Below are positions 14,902 through 22,703 of a DNA stretch of 64,000 nucleotides, in pieces. The DNA is from a virus: positions 45,236 through 109,235 of the IMG/VR virus record IMGVR_UViG_3300046453_000081, one strand, 5' to 3'. Positions within the stretch are counted from its first letter, which is position 1. Every line of letters begins with the position of its first letter. The notes below the pieces were generated by a model. It had not been told where the DNA came from. It worked only from the letters and a program-made list of their open reading frames with translations, and ran no database searches. The translations under genes were made by a program, and so were the position numbers.

Positions 14902-15993
14902 TTAGTTGAAGGGTAACGAATCATCATCATCCGATTCATCTGAAGCAAAAGGATTATCTGACATGTCTTCTTCATCTACTAAATCCTCTTCAACAATAAA
15001 GTCTTCAAGTTTATAGCGTTTTTGTACAAACGATTTAAGGTCTACACCTGTAATTTGTAGTTCTGTTATACGCTTTGTATTAGCACGTTTACCTTGTCCT
15101 TTAGGAGTATAACCACCATCCCCAAAGATAGAATCTTTTGGTGCTTCTACTTCTTCGGTTTCAACTTGTTCAGTTCTATTAACACATAATCCTACTACCT
15201 TCACATAGTCGCCAAATTTAAGTTTGCTATTGAACGCTGTAGCAACTGTTTTTAGCTTGGCATCCTCTGTATCAATGACAAATGGATAGTCAAAGAATGT
15301 GCCATCGTAAGAAATTGTTCGACCAAGTACAGTAAGTTTTTTAGTCTTTTTATCATACGCACTACCAACAAAGATTAGTTCTTGTTCAAATGAAGCTGTT
15401 TCTTCAAACTTTTCATCAGCAAAATCAACTTGCTTAACTAACTTTGAAGCGTATTTAATTTGATATTTTGCTTGTTTGACTTTTTCACCCTGTTGATTTT
15501 CGTATTCGCTAAGAGTTAAATCACCACTTACTGAAATACTATCCCCATCATCAAACGTTTGGAAAATGCTATCTACAGCATCATATTCAACAAATGTTTC
15601 ATAAACAATTTTTTTCTTTTCAGCTTCATCGTCTTCAAATCTACCAACGTTGATACCAATAAGATTCCACCCTTCAGGAATGTCATCACGATTTTCAAAT
15701 GATAGTTTCTTTGTAGGTGTTTTCTTACCCTGTTTACGTAATTTTTCTCGCTCCTCTTTTTTTAGTGCTTGAGAAATGTAAGCGTCTTTTTCCATTCCGT
15801 ATAATTCAACAAACAACTCATTTGTTTCATTCGTCTTCACTGAAAAACGTAAGCTTCTCCATTCCTTACCAATATTCTTCCCCTTATCGAACTCACCTTC
15901 TGTGTAAGCCTTGTCCTCACTGATACGGTTTACAATTCCAACTGCTCTCCATGTTCCTTTTGTTTGTACTAATGGTGTTTTTTCTTTTGCCAT
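14902..15993 (-). CDS. SSB-like single-stranded DNA-binding protein
   Basis: 363 aa starting MAKEKTPLVQTKGTWRAVGI after AAGGAGGAATTTAACA. Two beta-rich (OB-like) regions, about residues 10-190 and 200-310, precede a flexible acidic tail ending DESDDDDSLPFN. That end mirrors the acidic DDDxPF tip by which bacterial SSB recruits partners. It sits directly upstream of the Sak4-like ATPase, a known functional pairing in phages. The OB domains are inferred from pattern, not from a database match. Confidence 0.72.
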   Translation of the reverse strand: MAKEKTPLVQTKGTWRAVGIVNRISEDKAYTEGEFDKGKNIGKEWRSLRFSVKTNETNELFVELYGMEKDAYISQALKKEEREKLRKQGKKTPTKKLSFENRDDIPEGWNLIGINVGRFEDDEAEKKKIVYETFVEYDAVDSIFQTFDDGDSISVSGDLTLSEYENQQGEKVKQAKYQIKYASKLVKQVDFADEKFEETASFEQELIFVGSAYDKKTKKLTVLGRTISYDGTFFDYPFVIDTEDAKLKTVATAFNSKLKFGDYVKVVGLCVNRTEQVETEEVEAPKDSIFGDGGYTPKGQGKRANTKRITELQITGVDLKSFVQKRYKLEDFIVEEDLVDEEDMSDNPFASDESDDDDSLPFN

Positions 15994-16118
15994 TGTTAAA
16001 TTCCTCCTTGAGATATGTATAATTAATATTTTGTCTTGATGCGTAGCTTGGTAGTTAACTGTTTGAAGGTGGACTTCTCACAGATATTCAACTCCTTTAT
16101 CACATAGTTAATAATATC

Positions 16119-16134
16119 ATTTTATTTATCACTT
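16119..16134 (-). promoter_or_regulatory. Recurrent element AAGTGATAAATAAAAT inside a TTGACA promoter
   Basis: Minus strand reads TTGACA, 17 bp containing the element, then TATTAT. The element therefore fills the spacer of a plausible sigma-A promoter for the SSB gene, leaving an untranslated leader of about 100 nt. The leader contains only very short frames (8-20 codons), not called as genes. Confidence 0.62.
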
Positions 16135-16213
16135 GTCAAGCTTTGTCGAATCTTGTCTAAAACCGTCTTTTTAATACAGGTCGGCTATACAAGATGACAA
16201 TATTCCTATATAT

Positions 16214-16229
16214 ATTATATTTATCATTT
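16214..16229 (-). promoter_or_regulatory. Recurrent element AAATGATAAATATAAT
   Basis: Minus-strand copy about 15 nt before the 3' end of the 16244 gene. It precedes the SSB transcription unit. Confidence 0.5.
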
Positions 16230-16243
16230 GTGAAGCAACCCTT

Positions 16244-16627
16244 TCACAAAAGAAGTCGCAACATTTTTGCTCTTGGGGATTTTAAGTGTTCAGTAAATAA
16301 TTTCTCAAGTGAAATCTTACCATTCTTAATTTTATTTGTCAATAGCAAGAACTCTTGTTTGGTTATTGGATGTAAAAACAATTCTTCTAGTGCTTGCACT
16401 TGGTTCTTTGAATATTTTTCTGTGAATTCATCGAACTGTTGTGGATACTGCTCTAATCTGTGAACCCTGTAGTCGCTTACAGCCAAATTTTCATTAGAGG
16501 AATCTAAAAGAAAATTGTAAATAAATGAATCAGCTTGCTCAAGACGGTCGATTAAAATACTTAAAATGCCCTTGTTTTCATTTGTTAAGTTCTTAACTGT
16601 AAAACCATTGATTAAAACTAATTCCAT
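16244..16627 (-). CDS. Hypothetical 127-aa protein
   Basis: Starts MELVLINGFTVKNLTNENKG after TGGGGAGTTGTTGTCGGC. Helical and soluble, with a conserved-looking IDRLEQADSFIYNFLLDSS segment and basic C-terminus. Lies in the recombination block upstream of the SSB gene. Function unknown. Confidence 0.7.
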   Translation of the reverse strand: MELVLINGFTVKNLTNENKGILSILIDRLEQADSFIYNFLLDSSNENLAVSDYRVHRLEQYPQQFDEFTEKYSKNQVQALEELFLHPITKQEFLLLTNKIKNGKISLEKLFTEHLKSPRAKMLRLLL

Positions 16628-16670
16628 GCCGACAACAACTCCCCATAATCTCTCTCTTTAATATTGCTTT

Positions 16671-16711
16671 TTGTTTACTATATAATAATAGTTGTTCAAT
16701 ATAGTAAACAA
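16671..16711. promoter_or_regulatory. Operator-like inverted repeat TTGTTTACTATA-17-TATAGTAAACAA
   Basis: Two perfect 12-bp arms separated by 17 bp, 44 nt upstream of the 16244-16627 start, near the control genes at 17-18.5 kb. Fits a dimeric repressor site. Only copy seen. Confidence 0.6.
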
Positions 16712-16795
16712 TTATACAAAAAATATTTTTATATGTGTAATTTAAATACTCTGCTCATATTCTTATTATATCTTTCCTGTCATTATACGTCTATA

Positions 16796-16811
16796 ATTTT
16801 ATTTATCACTT
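16796..16811 (-). promoter_or_regulatory. Recurrent element AAGTGATAAATAAAAT
   Basis: Minus-strand copy about 170 nt upstream of the 16244-16627 gene. A TATAAT (minus) follows about 10 nt later, and GTGATA could act as its -35. Confidence 0.55.
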
Positions 16812-16922
16812 GTATGTAGATTTAGTGACTTTCATGGGACATAATGACGATTTTTTAAAAAAAATGTTTGACAACATTTATCACACTTAGTCGAATAAGC
16901 ATATTAATTGGAACAAAGTGTC

Positions 16923-16976
16923 ATAAATAAGGGAAGTCCCCTGATACCATATATCAAGAGACTTCCCTTATTTATT
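16923..16976. terminator. Strong, probably bidirectional terminator
   Basis: ATAAATAAGGGAAGTC pairs with GACTTCCCTTATTTAT around a 22-nt loop. It closes the repressor operon, 15 nt after the stop at 16992. The A/T-rich stem ends supply T-runs on both strands. Confidence 0.75.
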
Positions 16977-16991
16977 ATATTGCCATATCGT

Positions 16992-17246
16992 TTATTCATT
17001 TCCATTTTCATCTGCATTAAATTCAAATAAATCATTTATATCCACACTTAACATGTCTGCAATAGCAAATCCATAAACTAATTTCCAACTAACGTTATTA
17101 TTTAATAGTTCCATAAAATTATTATACTTAATAGTAAAACCATACTTCGTTGTCCATCGTTCATGGAATTCCTTTGCAGTCCACTCTTCTTTTCCAATTA
17201 AATTCTGAAATCTTTGTCTGTTTAATTTCGCATCTGTCAATACCAT
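16992..17246 (-). CDS. XRE-like helix-turn-helix small protein
   Basis: 84 aa from ATG at 17246 (MVLTDAKLNRQRFQNLIGKE) after AGAGGGGCGAAAACT. The ending FAIADMLSVDINDLFEF matches the last helix and 'LNVSxDELFE' tail of Cro/C1-type domains. The DNA-recognition helices are less typical. It follows the recombinase-fold repressor candidate by 17 nt and is terminated by a strong hairpin, so it probably works in the same control circuit. Confidence 0.6.
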   Translation of the reverse strand: MVLTDAKLNRQRFQNLIGKEEWTAKEFHERWTTKYGFTIKYNNFMELLNNNVSWKLVYGFAIADMLSVDINDLFEFNADENGNE

Positions 17247-17263
17247 AGTTTTCGCCCCTCTTT

Positions 17264-18472
17264 TTATACGAACGTACATTCCTCTTTGTATAATTTCTTA
17301 ATAATTTCTGGATTACAATATTTTTTAACAGGATACCAATTTTCAATATTATATATGGCACATATTTCTAAATAATCTTCTTTTGTTAATACTCCATTTT
17401 TTATTCTTCTACTCGCTTCATAGATTATACCACTTCTAACAATGTTTTTAGCAGTTAGATACGGATAGCCTAGTACTTCATTAATCATTTTGATTTTTCT
17501 ATAAATAACCATTTTATCCACAGGTCTATTTTTCTCGTCAGTCCTAGTAATAGAGGTGCGGATTACGTAATCATTGCTAACTAGGTTCGTAAGTAAACCA
17601 ACCGATTCATCTTGAATATCGCCATTTCTCTTAACGTATTCTTCTTGAATCATTGCTTTTTCTAATAAGTCCATTGTGGACTGAGTTAGCTTAACCTTCC
17701 TCTTACTATTATCTTCGTTGTATACTATAAGAATATTGTTATTGTCTATTGCTTGTCGGACATGTTCTTTCTTGATGTTTCGTATTTCAGATAACGATTC
17801 TCCCTGAATCCCTTCGAACAATAATTTGATAATAACAGCGTCTTGAGGATTTTTGCAGTCCCAATTGATTTTTTCAATTGTTGCTCTTGTGAAGTATAAC
17901 TCTAACTCTTTGTCAACAAATCTTATAAAATAATCCATAGGTAATGTCTTTAATTCATTATTTTTAGCACTTGTCTCGCTATTGTCGATGCACCAATCAA
18001 TGTATGTTGAAATGATTCTTCCATTAACGTGGGAAGCTGATTCTGTTAGTGGCTCTAATTCATACAATACATTTTCCAGTTCAGACAAGGTAAACAGAGA
18101 TAAGTCTTTATTATATTTGTCTTCATACTTCAAACTTTTCTCAAGAATTCTTGCATATGGTGTTTGTGTATTGCTTGGGTATCTGTGAAGGAATTTTAAT
18201 TTAATTTTATTATTGTAGAATGTCTCTAGATTATATTTTTCACTTTTGGTAATTTCAAATACAGAATGAATTAACATGTATTTTACAGATAATTTTAATT
18301 CCTCGACATCTTGGCTCAAAATAATCTTACGTACTTCTCCGCTGAGTAGACCATACTTTTCCATCAATATTTTTAATTCTTTTTCCCCATCAACTCTACT
18401 CCTTATTTCGTCAATTCCACTGATTACTAATGCATTGATTTTTCTTGTTTTATCTCTATCAATTTTTGTCAT
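17264..18472 (-). CDS. Tyrosine-recombinase-fold protein, MrpR/YopR-like repressor candidate
   Basis: 402 aa from ATG at 18472 (MTKIDRDKTRKINALV) after AAAGGAGTGAAAAAC. The C-terminal half follows the tyrosine recombinase fold (VIIKLLFEGIQGESLSEIRN), but the catalytic Arg of TGLR is replaced by Gln-Gly, and the HxxR box reads TAKNIVRSG. Loss of catalytic residues with fold retention is what defines the SPbeta master repressor MrpR (YopR) family, so a DNA-binding repressor is more likely than an integrase. Two sigma-A-like promoters with -35 repeats precede it, suggesting autoregulation. The family assignment is from memory of the pattern. Confidence 0.6.
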   Translation of the reverse strand: MTKIDRDKTRKINALVISGIDEIRSRVDGEKELKILMEKYGLLSGEVRKIILSQDVEELKLSVKYMLIHSVFEITKSEKYNLETFYNNKIKLKFLHRYPSNTQTPYARILEKSLKYEDKYNKDLSLFTLSELENVLYELEPLTESASHVNGRIISTYIDWCIDNSETSAKNNELKTLPMDYFIRFVDKELELYFTRATIEKINWDCKNPQDAVIIKLLFEGIQGESLSEIRNIKKEHVRQAIDNNNILIVYNEDNSKRKVKLTQSTMDLLEKAMIQEEYVKRNGDIQDESVGLLTNLVSNDYVIRTSITRTDEKNRPVDKMVIYRKIKMINEVLGYPYLTAKNIVRSGIIYEASRRIKNGVLTKEDYLEICAIYNIENWYPVKKYCNPEIIKKLYKEECTFV

Positions 18473-18552
18473 GTTTTTCACTCCTTTGTATTGCACCCTT
18501 TATTGTCTCAATGTTATTTATTTGAGTTTTTATTGTACTAATACTTAATTTA

Positions 18553-18581
18553 ATTATAATTTAATTCACAACATTTTTCAA
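18553..18581 (-). promoter_or_regulatory. Promoter P2 of the repressor candidate (TTGAAA-17-TATAAT)
   Basis: -35 TTGAAA sits inside the palindrome AACATTgaaaAATGTT. Perfect -10. About 75 nt of leader to the gene start. Confidence 0.72.
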
Positions 18582-18686
18582 TGTTATTAATTAGGCATTA
18601 AAAGGAGTGGGATATTTTTTTGCATTTCTTATAATACTTAATTGCTAAAGGCAGATGAATAAATCAACTTTTATCTGTTTGATTAT

Positions 18687-18715
18687 ATTATAACACATTT
18701 TCGATTCATTAACAA
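18687..18715 (-). promoter_or_regulatory. Promoter P1 of the repressor candidate (TTGTTA-17-TATAAT)
   Basis: -35 TTGTTA within CCATTGTTAATG, a half-conserved version of the recurrent palindrome. The leader to the gene is about 210 nt and includes P2. No other gene lies in 18473-18766. Confidence 0.7.
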
Positions 18716-18766
18716 TGGATTTTGGTATAAAGTACCATATTTCGATTCTGATAACTCGCTTTGTTT

Positions 18767-19441
18767 TTACATTTTATACACCTTTGTTTTTCTCACTCCT
18801 TCACCTTTTTGATAACTTTTTATCCAAACTTTATTACCATTTTTCAGGATTCTCCAATGTCCTCTTACCGCCCATGTTCCTGTAAATTTCTTTCTCTCTT
18901 TTTCCTTGTCGATTTCAATTTTTTCTTCTGATTGTTCCTTACTGATAGATACTTGATAATGACTCCTTCTACCAATCTTAACAACCTTATTCTTATTTGA
19001 TGACTTAGATTTTTTCTTCTTTGTATTTGGCAGACCATCTACTATTACCTTTTTCTTCAGACGTGCTGTATCGTCCTTGTAGTGTTCTATATAAGCCATG
19101 ATACTAGCGTGGACTGTAGTTGCATCTTGAATTGCATTCGACTTGCCATAGTCCTTTAAATGCCCTACAGGTGAATAATGAAATACCTTGACAGTTTTAG
19201 TCAATTTGTTCCACTTATAATGTAAAACTAACTTTTTCATTATGAATACTTTAGTTTCAACAAATAGCCCGCTATCTTTAAAGTACTGTTGATATGCGTT
19301 CTTGTTTCCGTATTCGATAACTCCTTCAGTTAAGGACGGATAAAAATTTCTTACTAAGTTCTTATTGTTGTCTCTCCATTTTAGAAGTTTTGTTAAATCA
19401 TCAGTTGTTAATTTAATCTTATCAAATCTGTCAAGATTCAT
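18767..19441 (-). CDS. Hypothetical protein with GHWR..KG C-terminal motif
   Basis: 224 aa starting MNLDRFDKIKLTTDDLTKLL. The middle holds a lysine/serine-rich linker (TKKKKSKSSNKNK). The C-terminus has TGTWAVRGHWRILKNGNKVW and SYQKGEG, a motif shared with many phage and plasmid proteins in which GHWR..G...WI..Y.KG is conserved but unexplained. Possibly nucleic-acid binding given the basic linker. Own promoter at 19474-19502. Confidence 0.7.
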   Translation of the reverse strand: MNLDRFDKIKLTTDDLTKLLKWRDNNKNLVRNFYPSLTEGVIEYGNKNAYQQYFKDSGLFVETKVFIMKKLVLHYKWNKLTKTVKVFHYSPVGHLKDYGKSNAIQDATTVHASIMAYIEHYKDDTARLKKKVIVDGLPNTKKKKSKSSNKNKVVKIGRRSHYQVSISKEQSEEKIEIDKEKERKKFTGTWAVRGHWRILKNGNKVWIKSYQKGEGVRKTKVYKM

Positions 19442-19473
19442 TATTTATCACCCATTTATTATTTTATATTACC

Positions 19474-19502
19474 ATTGTAACACAAAAATAACCCATTAGC
19501 AA
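19474..19502 (-). promoter_or_regulatory. Promoter TTGCTA-17-TACAAT with AACCCATT/AATGGGTT palindrome
   Basis: The -35 lies in AATAACCCATTGCTAATGGG, a hairpin whose 3' side runs into TTATTTTTG. The same DNA could terminate the upstream operon (19512-21904) and start the next. Confidence 0.75.
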
Positions 19503-19511
19503 TGGGTTATT

Positions 19512-19736
19512 TTAATTCTTTAATTCAAAATCTCTTTCTTTCCCTTTCGAGCATTTGTGACATCTTCTTTCTTTAGGATAGTAGAACCCATAAATATCTT
19601 GTGCTTGTGGAATAACGTGACCACATTCTAAATAATCATGTAGACCTAGACATAGTTCTCCCCTATTGTACGTTTTCGAATAAAGTATCTTCCTTAAAGG
19701 ATAACTTCGTCTACCCACTCTAGCCAATTGATTCAC
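19512..19736 (-). CDS. Hypothetical protein with CGH..RRCxKC zinc motif
   Basis: 74 aa starting MNQLARVGRRSYPLRKILYS. LECGHVIPQ and RRCHKCSKG form a four-ligand (C, H, C, C) site of a kind common in small phage proteins. Start overlaps the upstream gene by 17 nt. Function unknown. Confidence 0.7.
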   Translation of the reverse strand: MNQLARVGRRSYPLRKILYSKTYNRGELCLGLHDYLECGHVIPQAQDIYGFYYPKERRCHKCSKGKERDFELKN

Positions 19737-19971
19737 CGTTTAACCACTTTTGATATTCGCCCAACTTGACATGTCTATATTCTTCCATGTAATTCGTAAC
19801 CATATGTTCAGAATAGCCTAAATCATAGAGTTTTCTAAGTGTCCTGCTATATTCTTGTCTGATTTCGTCTTCTTCCCAATCACGTAATTTTTCATCATCT
19901 AACTTGTCCTTAATCCACACTAACTCTCTTGCCAACACTTTCAATTGTTTTTCTACGTCATTTATGCTCAT
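19720..19971 (-). CDS. Hypothetical 83-aa protein
   Basis: Starts MSINDVEKQLKVLARELVWI after AGGGAGGGGTGCTGAA. Helical, charged, likely coiled coil in the first half. Function unknown. Confidence 0.65.
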   Translation of the reverse strand: MSINDVEKQLKVLARELVWIKDKLDDEKLRDWEEDEIRQEYSRTLRKLYDLGYSEHMVTNYMEEYRHVKLGEYQKWLNGESIG

Positions 19972-19985
19972 TTCAGCACCCCTCC

Positions 19986-20264
19986 CTAATAATAAGGTTT
20001 CAAGTCAAGCCTGTTTTCATGCGTAATAATCTTTGTAATTTCAATAATAGTTACAGGTTTGCCACAATCAATATAATAAAAGTGCCAATATCCTGTTCCT
20101 TGAATCATATCTTTAGCTTGATTAAAAGCATCTGTCAAGTTGTCCCAAGTATTTGCATTGTCAACGTCTGTGTCCCCAAAAACTTCAATCATTTCATTTC
20201 CAATTTGTTGAAATATTAAATAATTGCCATCAGAATCTTTTAAGGCATAGGCTTTAAAATTCAT
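19986..20264 (-). CDS. Hypothetical 92-aa protein
   Basis: Starts MNFKAYALKDSDGNYLIFQQ; alternating strand pattern and HFYYIDCGKPVTIIEI near the end. Overlaps the stop of the upstream gene by 4 nt. Function unknown. Confidence 0.7.
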   Translation of the reverse strand: MNFKAYALKDSDGNYLIFQQIGNEMIEVFGDTDVDNANTWDNLTDAFNQAKDMIQGTGYWHFYYIDCGKPVTIIEITKIITHENRLDLKPYY

Positions 20265-20527
20265 AGCTTATCAGTTTTTTCTCTAATAATTGAACGACTT
20301 TCCAATCTGCATACATCACTTGGATATTTAATAATGACCATATCATTATCATCGACATGAATTACAGCCCCACCGTACCTAGAATACATATCGCCTATAA
20401 TATCATCAATATCTTTTTTATCTAGAGTTGTAATTTCACCTTTTTGACTGTTTGCCCTGTTAAACATTTCAAACTCATATTTAGACAGTAAATCTCTAAC
20501 TTCTGCTAAATCAGTAATTTTTCTCAT
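20261..20527 (-). CDS. Hypothetical 88-aa protein
   Basis: Starts MRKITDLAEVRDLLSKYEFE after AAAAGGAGTGACATGTACCT. Mixed alpha/beta, no motif. Coupled to the 92-aa gene by a 4-nt overlap. Confidence 0.65.
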   Translation of the reverse strand: MRKITDLAEVRDLLSKYEFEMFNRANSQKGEITTLDKKDIDDIIGDMYSRYGGAVIHVDDNDMVIIKYPSDVCRLESRSIIREKTDKL

Positions 20528-20563
20528 AGGTACATGTCACTCCTTTTAACTTTATTCGTTAAA

Positions 20564-21088
20564 TTAGAAGATTGATTCTAGAATATTAATAGCAAATCCA
20601 TGTCTTGGGTCATCTTCATCTAAAAGTTCAATCGCTGATTCTAATCTTCCGATAATATCTGATAAAGTTTTTTGCGAATCCATTAATCCTGTAAAAATGT
20701 CTTCAGATACTTGATATGTTTTATTCCTTGAAATTTCAGTCATTTTACGGTGGTGAAGCATTGCTTGTTCTCGACTGTTTTCTCTTTGTACTCTTTCTTC
20801 TATACAATTTGAACAATCGCATTCTTCACTTGCTTTGCTAACTAATATAAGAAGCAATTCCTTTTGGTCTTGTGTTAATTGTTTAAAGCGTTCAGTTGCT
20901 AAGGGGAACTCGTCTTCATAAACGCTGTTAATAACTTCAAGAACATTTATGAAATCTTCTTTTGCATCTTTTGGTGCGTTAGGGTCAGGGAGTATATGCC
21001 TTTCTCCCTCCATCCAAAAATCTTGGTCAATTCTCCTAATAGTTATTAATAAATCTTCAATATCATTATCATTCCAGTCATTCGTCAT
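20564..21088 (-). CDS. Hypothetical acidic 174-aa protein
   Basis: Starts MTNDWNDNDIEDLLITIRRI. Acidic helical protein with a single CDCSNC cluster around residue 97 and a long helix at the C-terminus (TGLMDSQKTLSDIIGRLESA). Function unknown. Confidence 0.7.
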   Translation of the reverse strand: MTNDWNDNDIEDLLITIRRIDQDFWMEGERHILPDPNAPKDAKEDFINVLEVINSVYEDEFPLATERFKQLTQDQKELLLILVSKASEECDCSNCIEERVQRENSREQAMLHHRKMTEISRNKTYQVSEDIFTGLMDSQKTLSDIIGRLESAIELLDEDDPRHGFAINILESIF

Positions 21089-21137
21089 AATAACACCTCT
21101 ATTATTTTTTTTATAGTTCGCCTGTTAAATGATTGTT

Positions 21138-21326
21138 TTATTCGTATGCTTCAATTTCAACCAACTCATTCAAAGTCAATTCCTTTATTTTGTAATGACT
21201 ACGTGGAATAAATAGCAAGGAATCTTTCAGTTTTTCAATTTGTATTTCTGCCAATTCTTCACTTTCAAAAACACCATAGATTGTTTGACCCTCATGATGG
21301 TCACGTTTTAATAAAAATATAGTCAT
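21138..21326 (-). CDS. Hypothetical 62-aa protein
   Basis: ATG at 21326 (MTIFLLKRDHHEGQTIYGVF) after AAGAGGAGCGCTAAT. The pattern 'VF.SEELAE..I..L' resembles short phage DUF-type proteins with one beta-hairpin and one helix. Function unknown. Confidence 0.6.
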   Translation of the reverse strand: MTIFLLKRDHHEGQTIYGVFESEELAEIQIEKLKDSLLFIPRSHYKIKELTLNELVEIEAYE

Positions 21327-21381
21327 ATTAGCGCTCCTCTTCAAATGAATGAATACTAAAAAATGTAATGAAACGATTCTT

Positions 21382-21639
21382 CTATTTGCTACTATATAAA
21401 TCTACAACAGCATTGTGTATCATCTGAACATCTGCTTCGAAGTTTTCTCCAATAATTTCCTCAACATCATTGTTAAGTCCTTCCATAACTTTTGAAATTG
21501 TATTTGGATGAAATACAAGATTTTGATATAGTTCACTATCTCTGTCTATTGGTGTTAAAAAAGTTACTGTGGTTTCAATATGAGGTTTACCTTTATGCAT
21601 CTTAATGATATCACGATTTACTCGTTTTGCACTAAACAC
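21382..21639 (-). CDS. Hypothetical 85-aa protein, GTG start
   Basis: GTG at 21639 follows GGGGGGAGATAGAAAC. Begins VFSAKRVNRDIIKMHKGKPH. Function unknown. Confidence 0.6.
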   Translation of the reverse strand: MFSAKRVNRDIIKMHKGKPHIETTVTFLTPIDRDSELYQNLVFHPNTISKVMEGLNNDVEEIIGENFEADVQMIHNAVVDLYSSK

Positions 21640-21712
21640 GTTTCTATCTCCCCCCACACCTAATAAATTGATTATTTTAACTTCAAATATGTTATAGTAT
21701 CTCTCCTATTTT

Positions 21713-21904
21713 TTATTTGTTCTTCCAACGTTCCACTTCTAATTCTTCCAACTCTATATGAGCATTATCTTTTATATAATCAATAACATGACCACTATTA
21801 GCAGTTTCTTTGATAATCTTTCTTATTTCAATTGGTTTAACGTGTTGATACTTATCGTTATCAATTTCGATATTTAATTCAACTTTAATAAACAAGTCGA
21901 ACAC
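21713..21904 (-). CDS. Hypothetical 63-aa protein
   Basis: Starts MFDLFIKVELNIEIDNDKYQ after AAGGAGGTGTTCG. Ends ELEELEVERWKNK. Function unknown. Confidence 0.6.
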   Translation of the reverse strand: MFDLFIKVELNIEIDNDKYQHVKPIEIRKIIKETANSGHVIDYIKDNAHIELEELEVERWKNK

Positions 21905-21920
21905 CTCCTTAAATGGTTGA

Positions 21921-22046
21921 TTATTTTATTTCTATTACTTCGTTATTGACAATCAAAACAAGTTGAGGTTTTGAAGAGTATTTCTTAATTAACTCTCCAA
22001 TTTCTTCGATGGTTAAATTTTCATATTTACAAACTCCATAAATCAC
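21921..22046 (-). CDS. Possible 41-aa protein
   Basis: GTG start immediately after AGGAA, an awkwardly close ribosome site. Reads MIYGVCKYENLTIEEIGELI and ends NNEVIEIK. Coding character is good but the start is uncertain. Confidence 0.4.
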   Translation of the reverse strand: MIYGVCKYENLTIEEIGELIKKYSSKPQLVLIVNNEVIEIK

Positions 22047-22067
22047 TTCCTAATTATAATCAATAAA

Positions 22068-22265
22068 TTAAAAAGAGCATCTAGCAATAATAGCTTTATT
22101 ATTTTCGTCTATTACTGTAATAATATAATGTCCTTTATCTATGTCTTCATATGGTTTTGAAAATTCGATACCATTTACTCTGAATCGCCCATTTTTTACT
22201 ATTTTAATCGCTTCAGTTCTGTTAACTGCCATTTTAGATTTTAATAAGATTTCTATTGGTGTCAT
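22068..22265 (-). CDS. S4-like RNA-binding mini-protein
   Basis: 65 aa starting MTPIEILLKSKMAVNRTEAI. The segment VNRTEAIKIVKNGRFRVNG matches the S4 domain alpha-L pattern (S.seA...I..G.v.VNG), found in ribosomal protein S4 and RNA modification enzymes. Here the domain is essentially the whole protein. RNA binding is inferred. Confidence 0.55.
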   Translation of the reverse strand: MTPIEILLKSKMAVNRTEAIKIVKNGRFRVNGIEFSKPYEDIDKGHYIITVIDENNKAIIARCSF

Positions 22266-22302
22266 TTCTCTGCCCTCCCCTCATTTCTGTTAAATGATTG
22301 TT

Positions 22303-22455
22303 TTACTGCTTTTTTATTGAAATGATAAATACATCCTTGAATTTTGCAAATAACTTATTTTCAGCTTCTTTTTCATTGTATGCTTTTACTAAAGCAAATT
22401 TAGTTTCTTTTGGATTGTGGTCAAAACAAAATTCAAGCCTATAATTATTCAGCAT
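22303..22455 (-). CDS. Hypothetical 50-aa protein
   Basis: ATG at 22455 (MLNNYRLEFCFDHNPKETKF) after TTAAGGGTGACATT. Strand-helix pattern ending DVFIISIKKQ. Function unknown. Confidence 0.55.
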   Translation of the reverse strand: MLNNYRLEFCFDHNPKETKFALVKAYNEKEAENKLFAKFKDVFIISIKKQ

Positions 22456-22493
22456 AATGTCACCCTTAAAAACGAATTCTTTCAATTCAGCTT

Positions 22494-22682
22494 CTAGATT
22501 TTTTCTTCAACCTCTCTTAAGACTTGTTCGCAAATTTCGTCAAATTCGTCATCACTAACAACCTTTGAACCATACACTATCCTTCTTCGATAATTACCGA
22601 ATAAATCAAGAAAATCAACATCTGAATTATCTGCACGTTTCATCATGTCTTTAATTTCTTGCTTTATTATGAGTTTAATCAT
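22494..22682 (-). CDS. Hypothetical 62-aa protein
   Basis: ATG at 22682 (MIKLIIKQEIKDMMKRADNS) after GGGTGGTGAGATA. Helical, acidic tail. Function unknown. Confidence 0.55.
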   Translation of the reverse strand: MIKLIIKQEIKDMMKRADNSDVDFLDLFGNYRRRIVYGSKVVSDDEFDEICEQVLREVEEKI

Positions 22683-22703
22683 TATCTCACCACCCAATTT
22701 TTC

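Noticed and set aside
16000-16118. Leader peptide (8-20 codons) upstream of the SSB gene
   Set aside because: Several overlapping tiny frames with GTG or TTG starts, none clearly better than chance.
17264-18472. Active phage integrase
   Set aside because: The TGLR arginine is replaced (EGIQGES), the HxxR box is altered, and no attachment site or xis-like gene is next to it.
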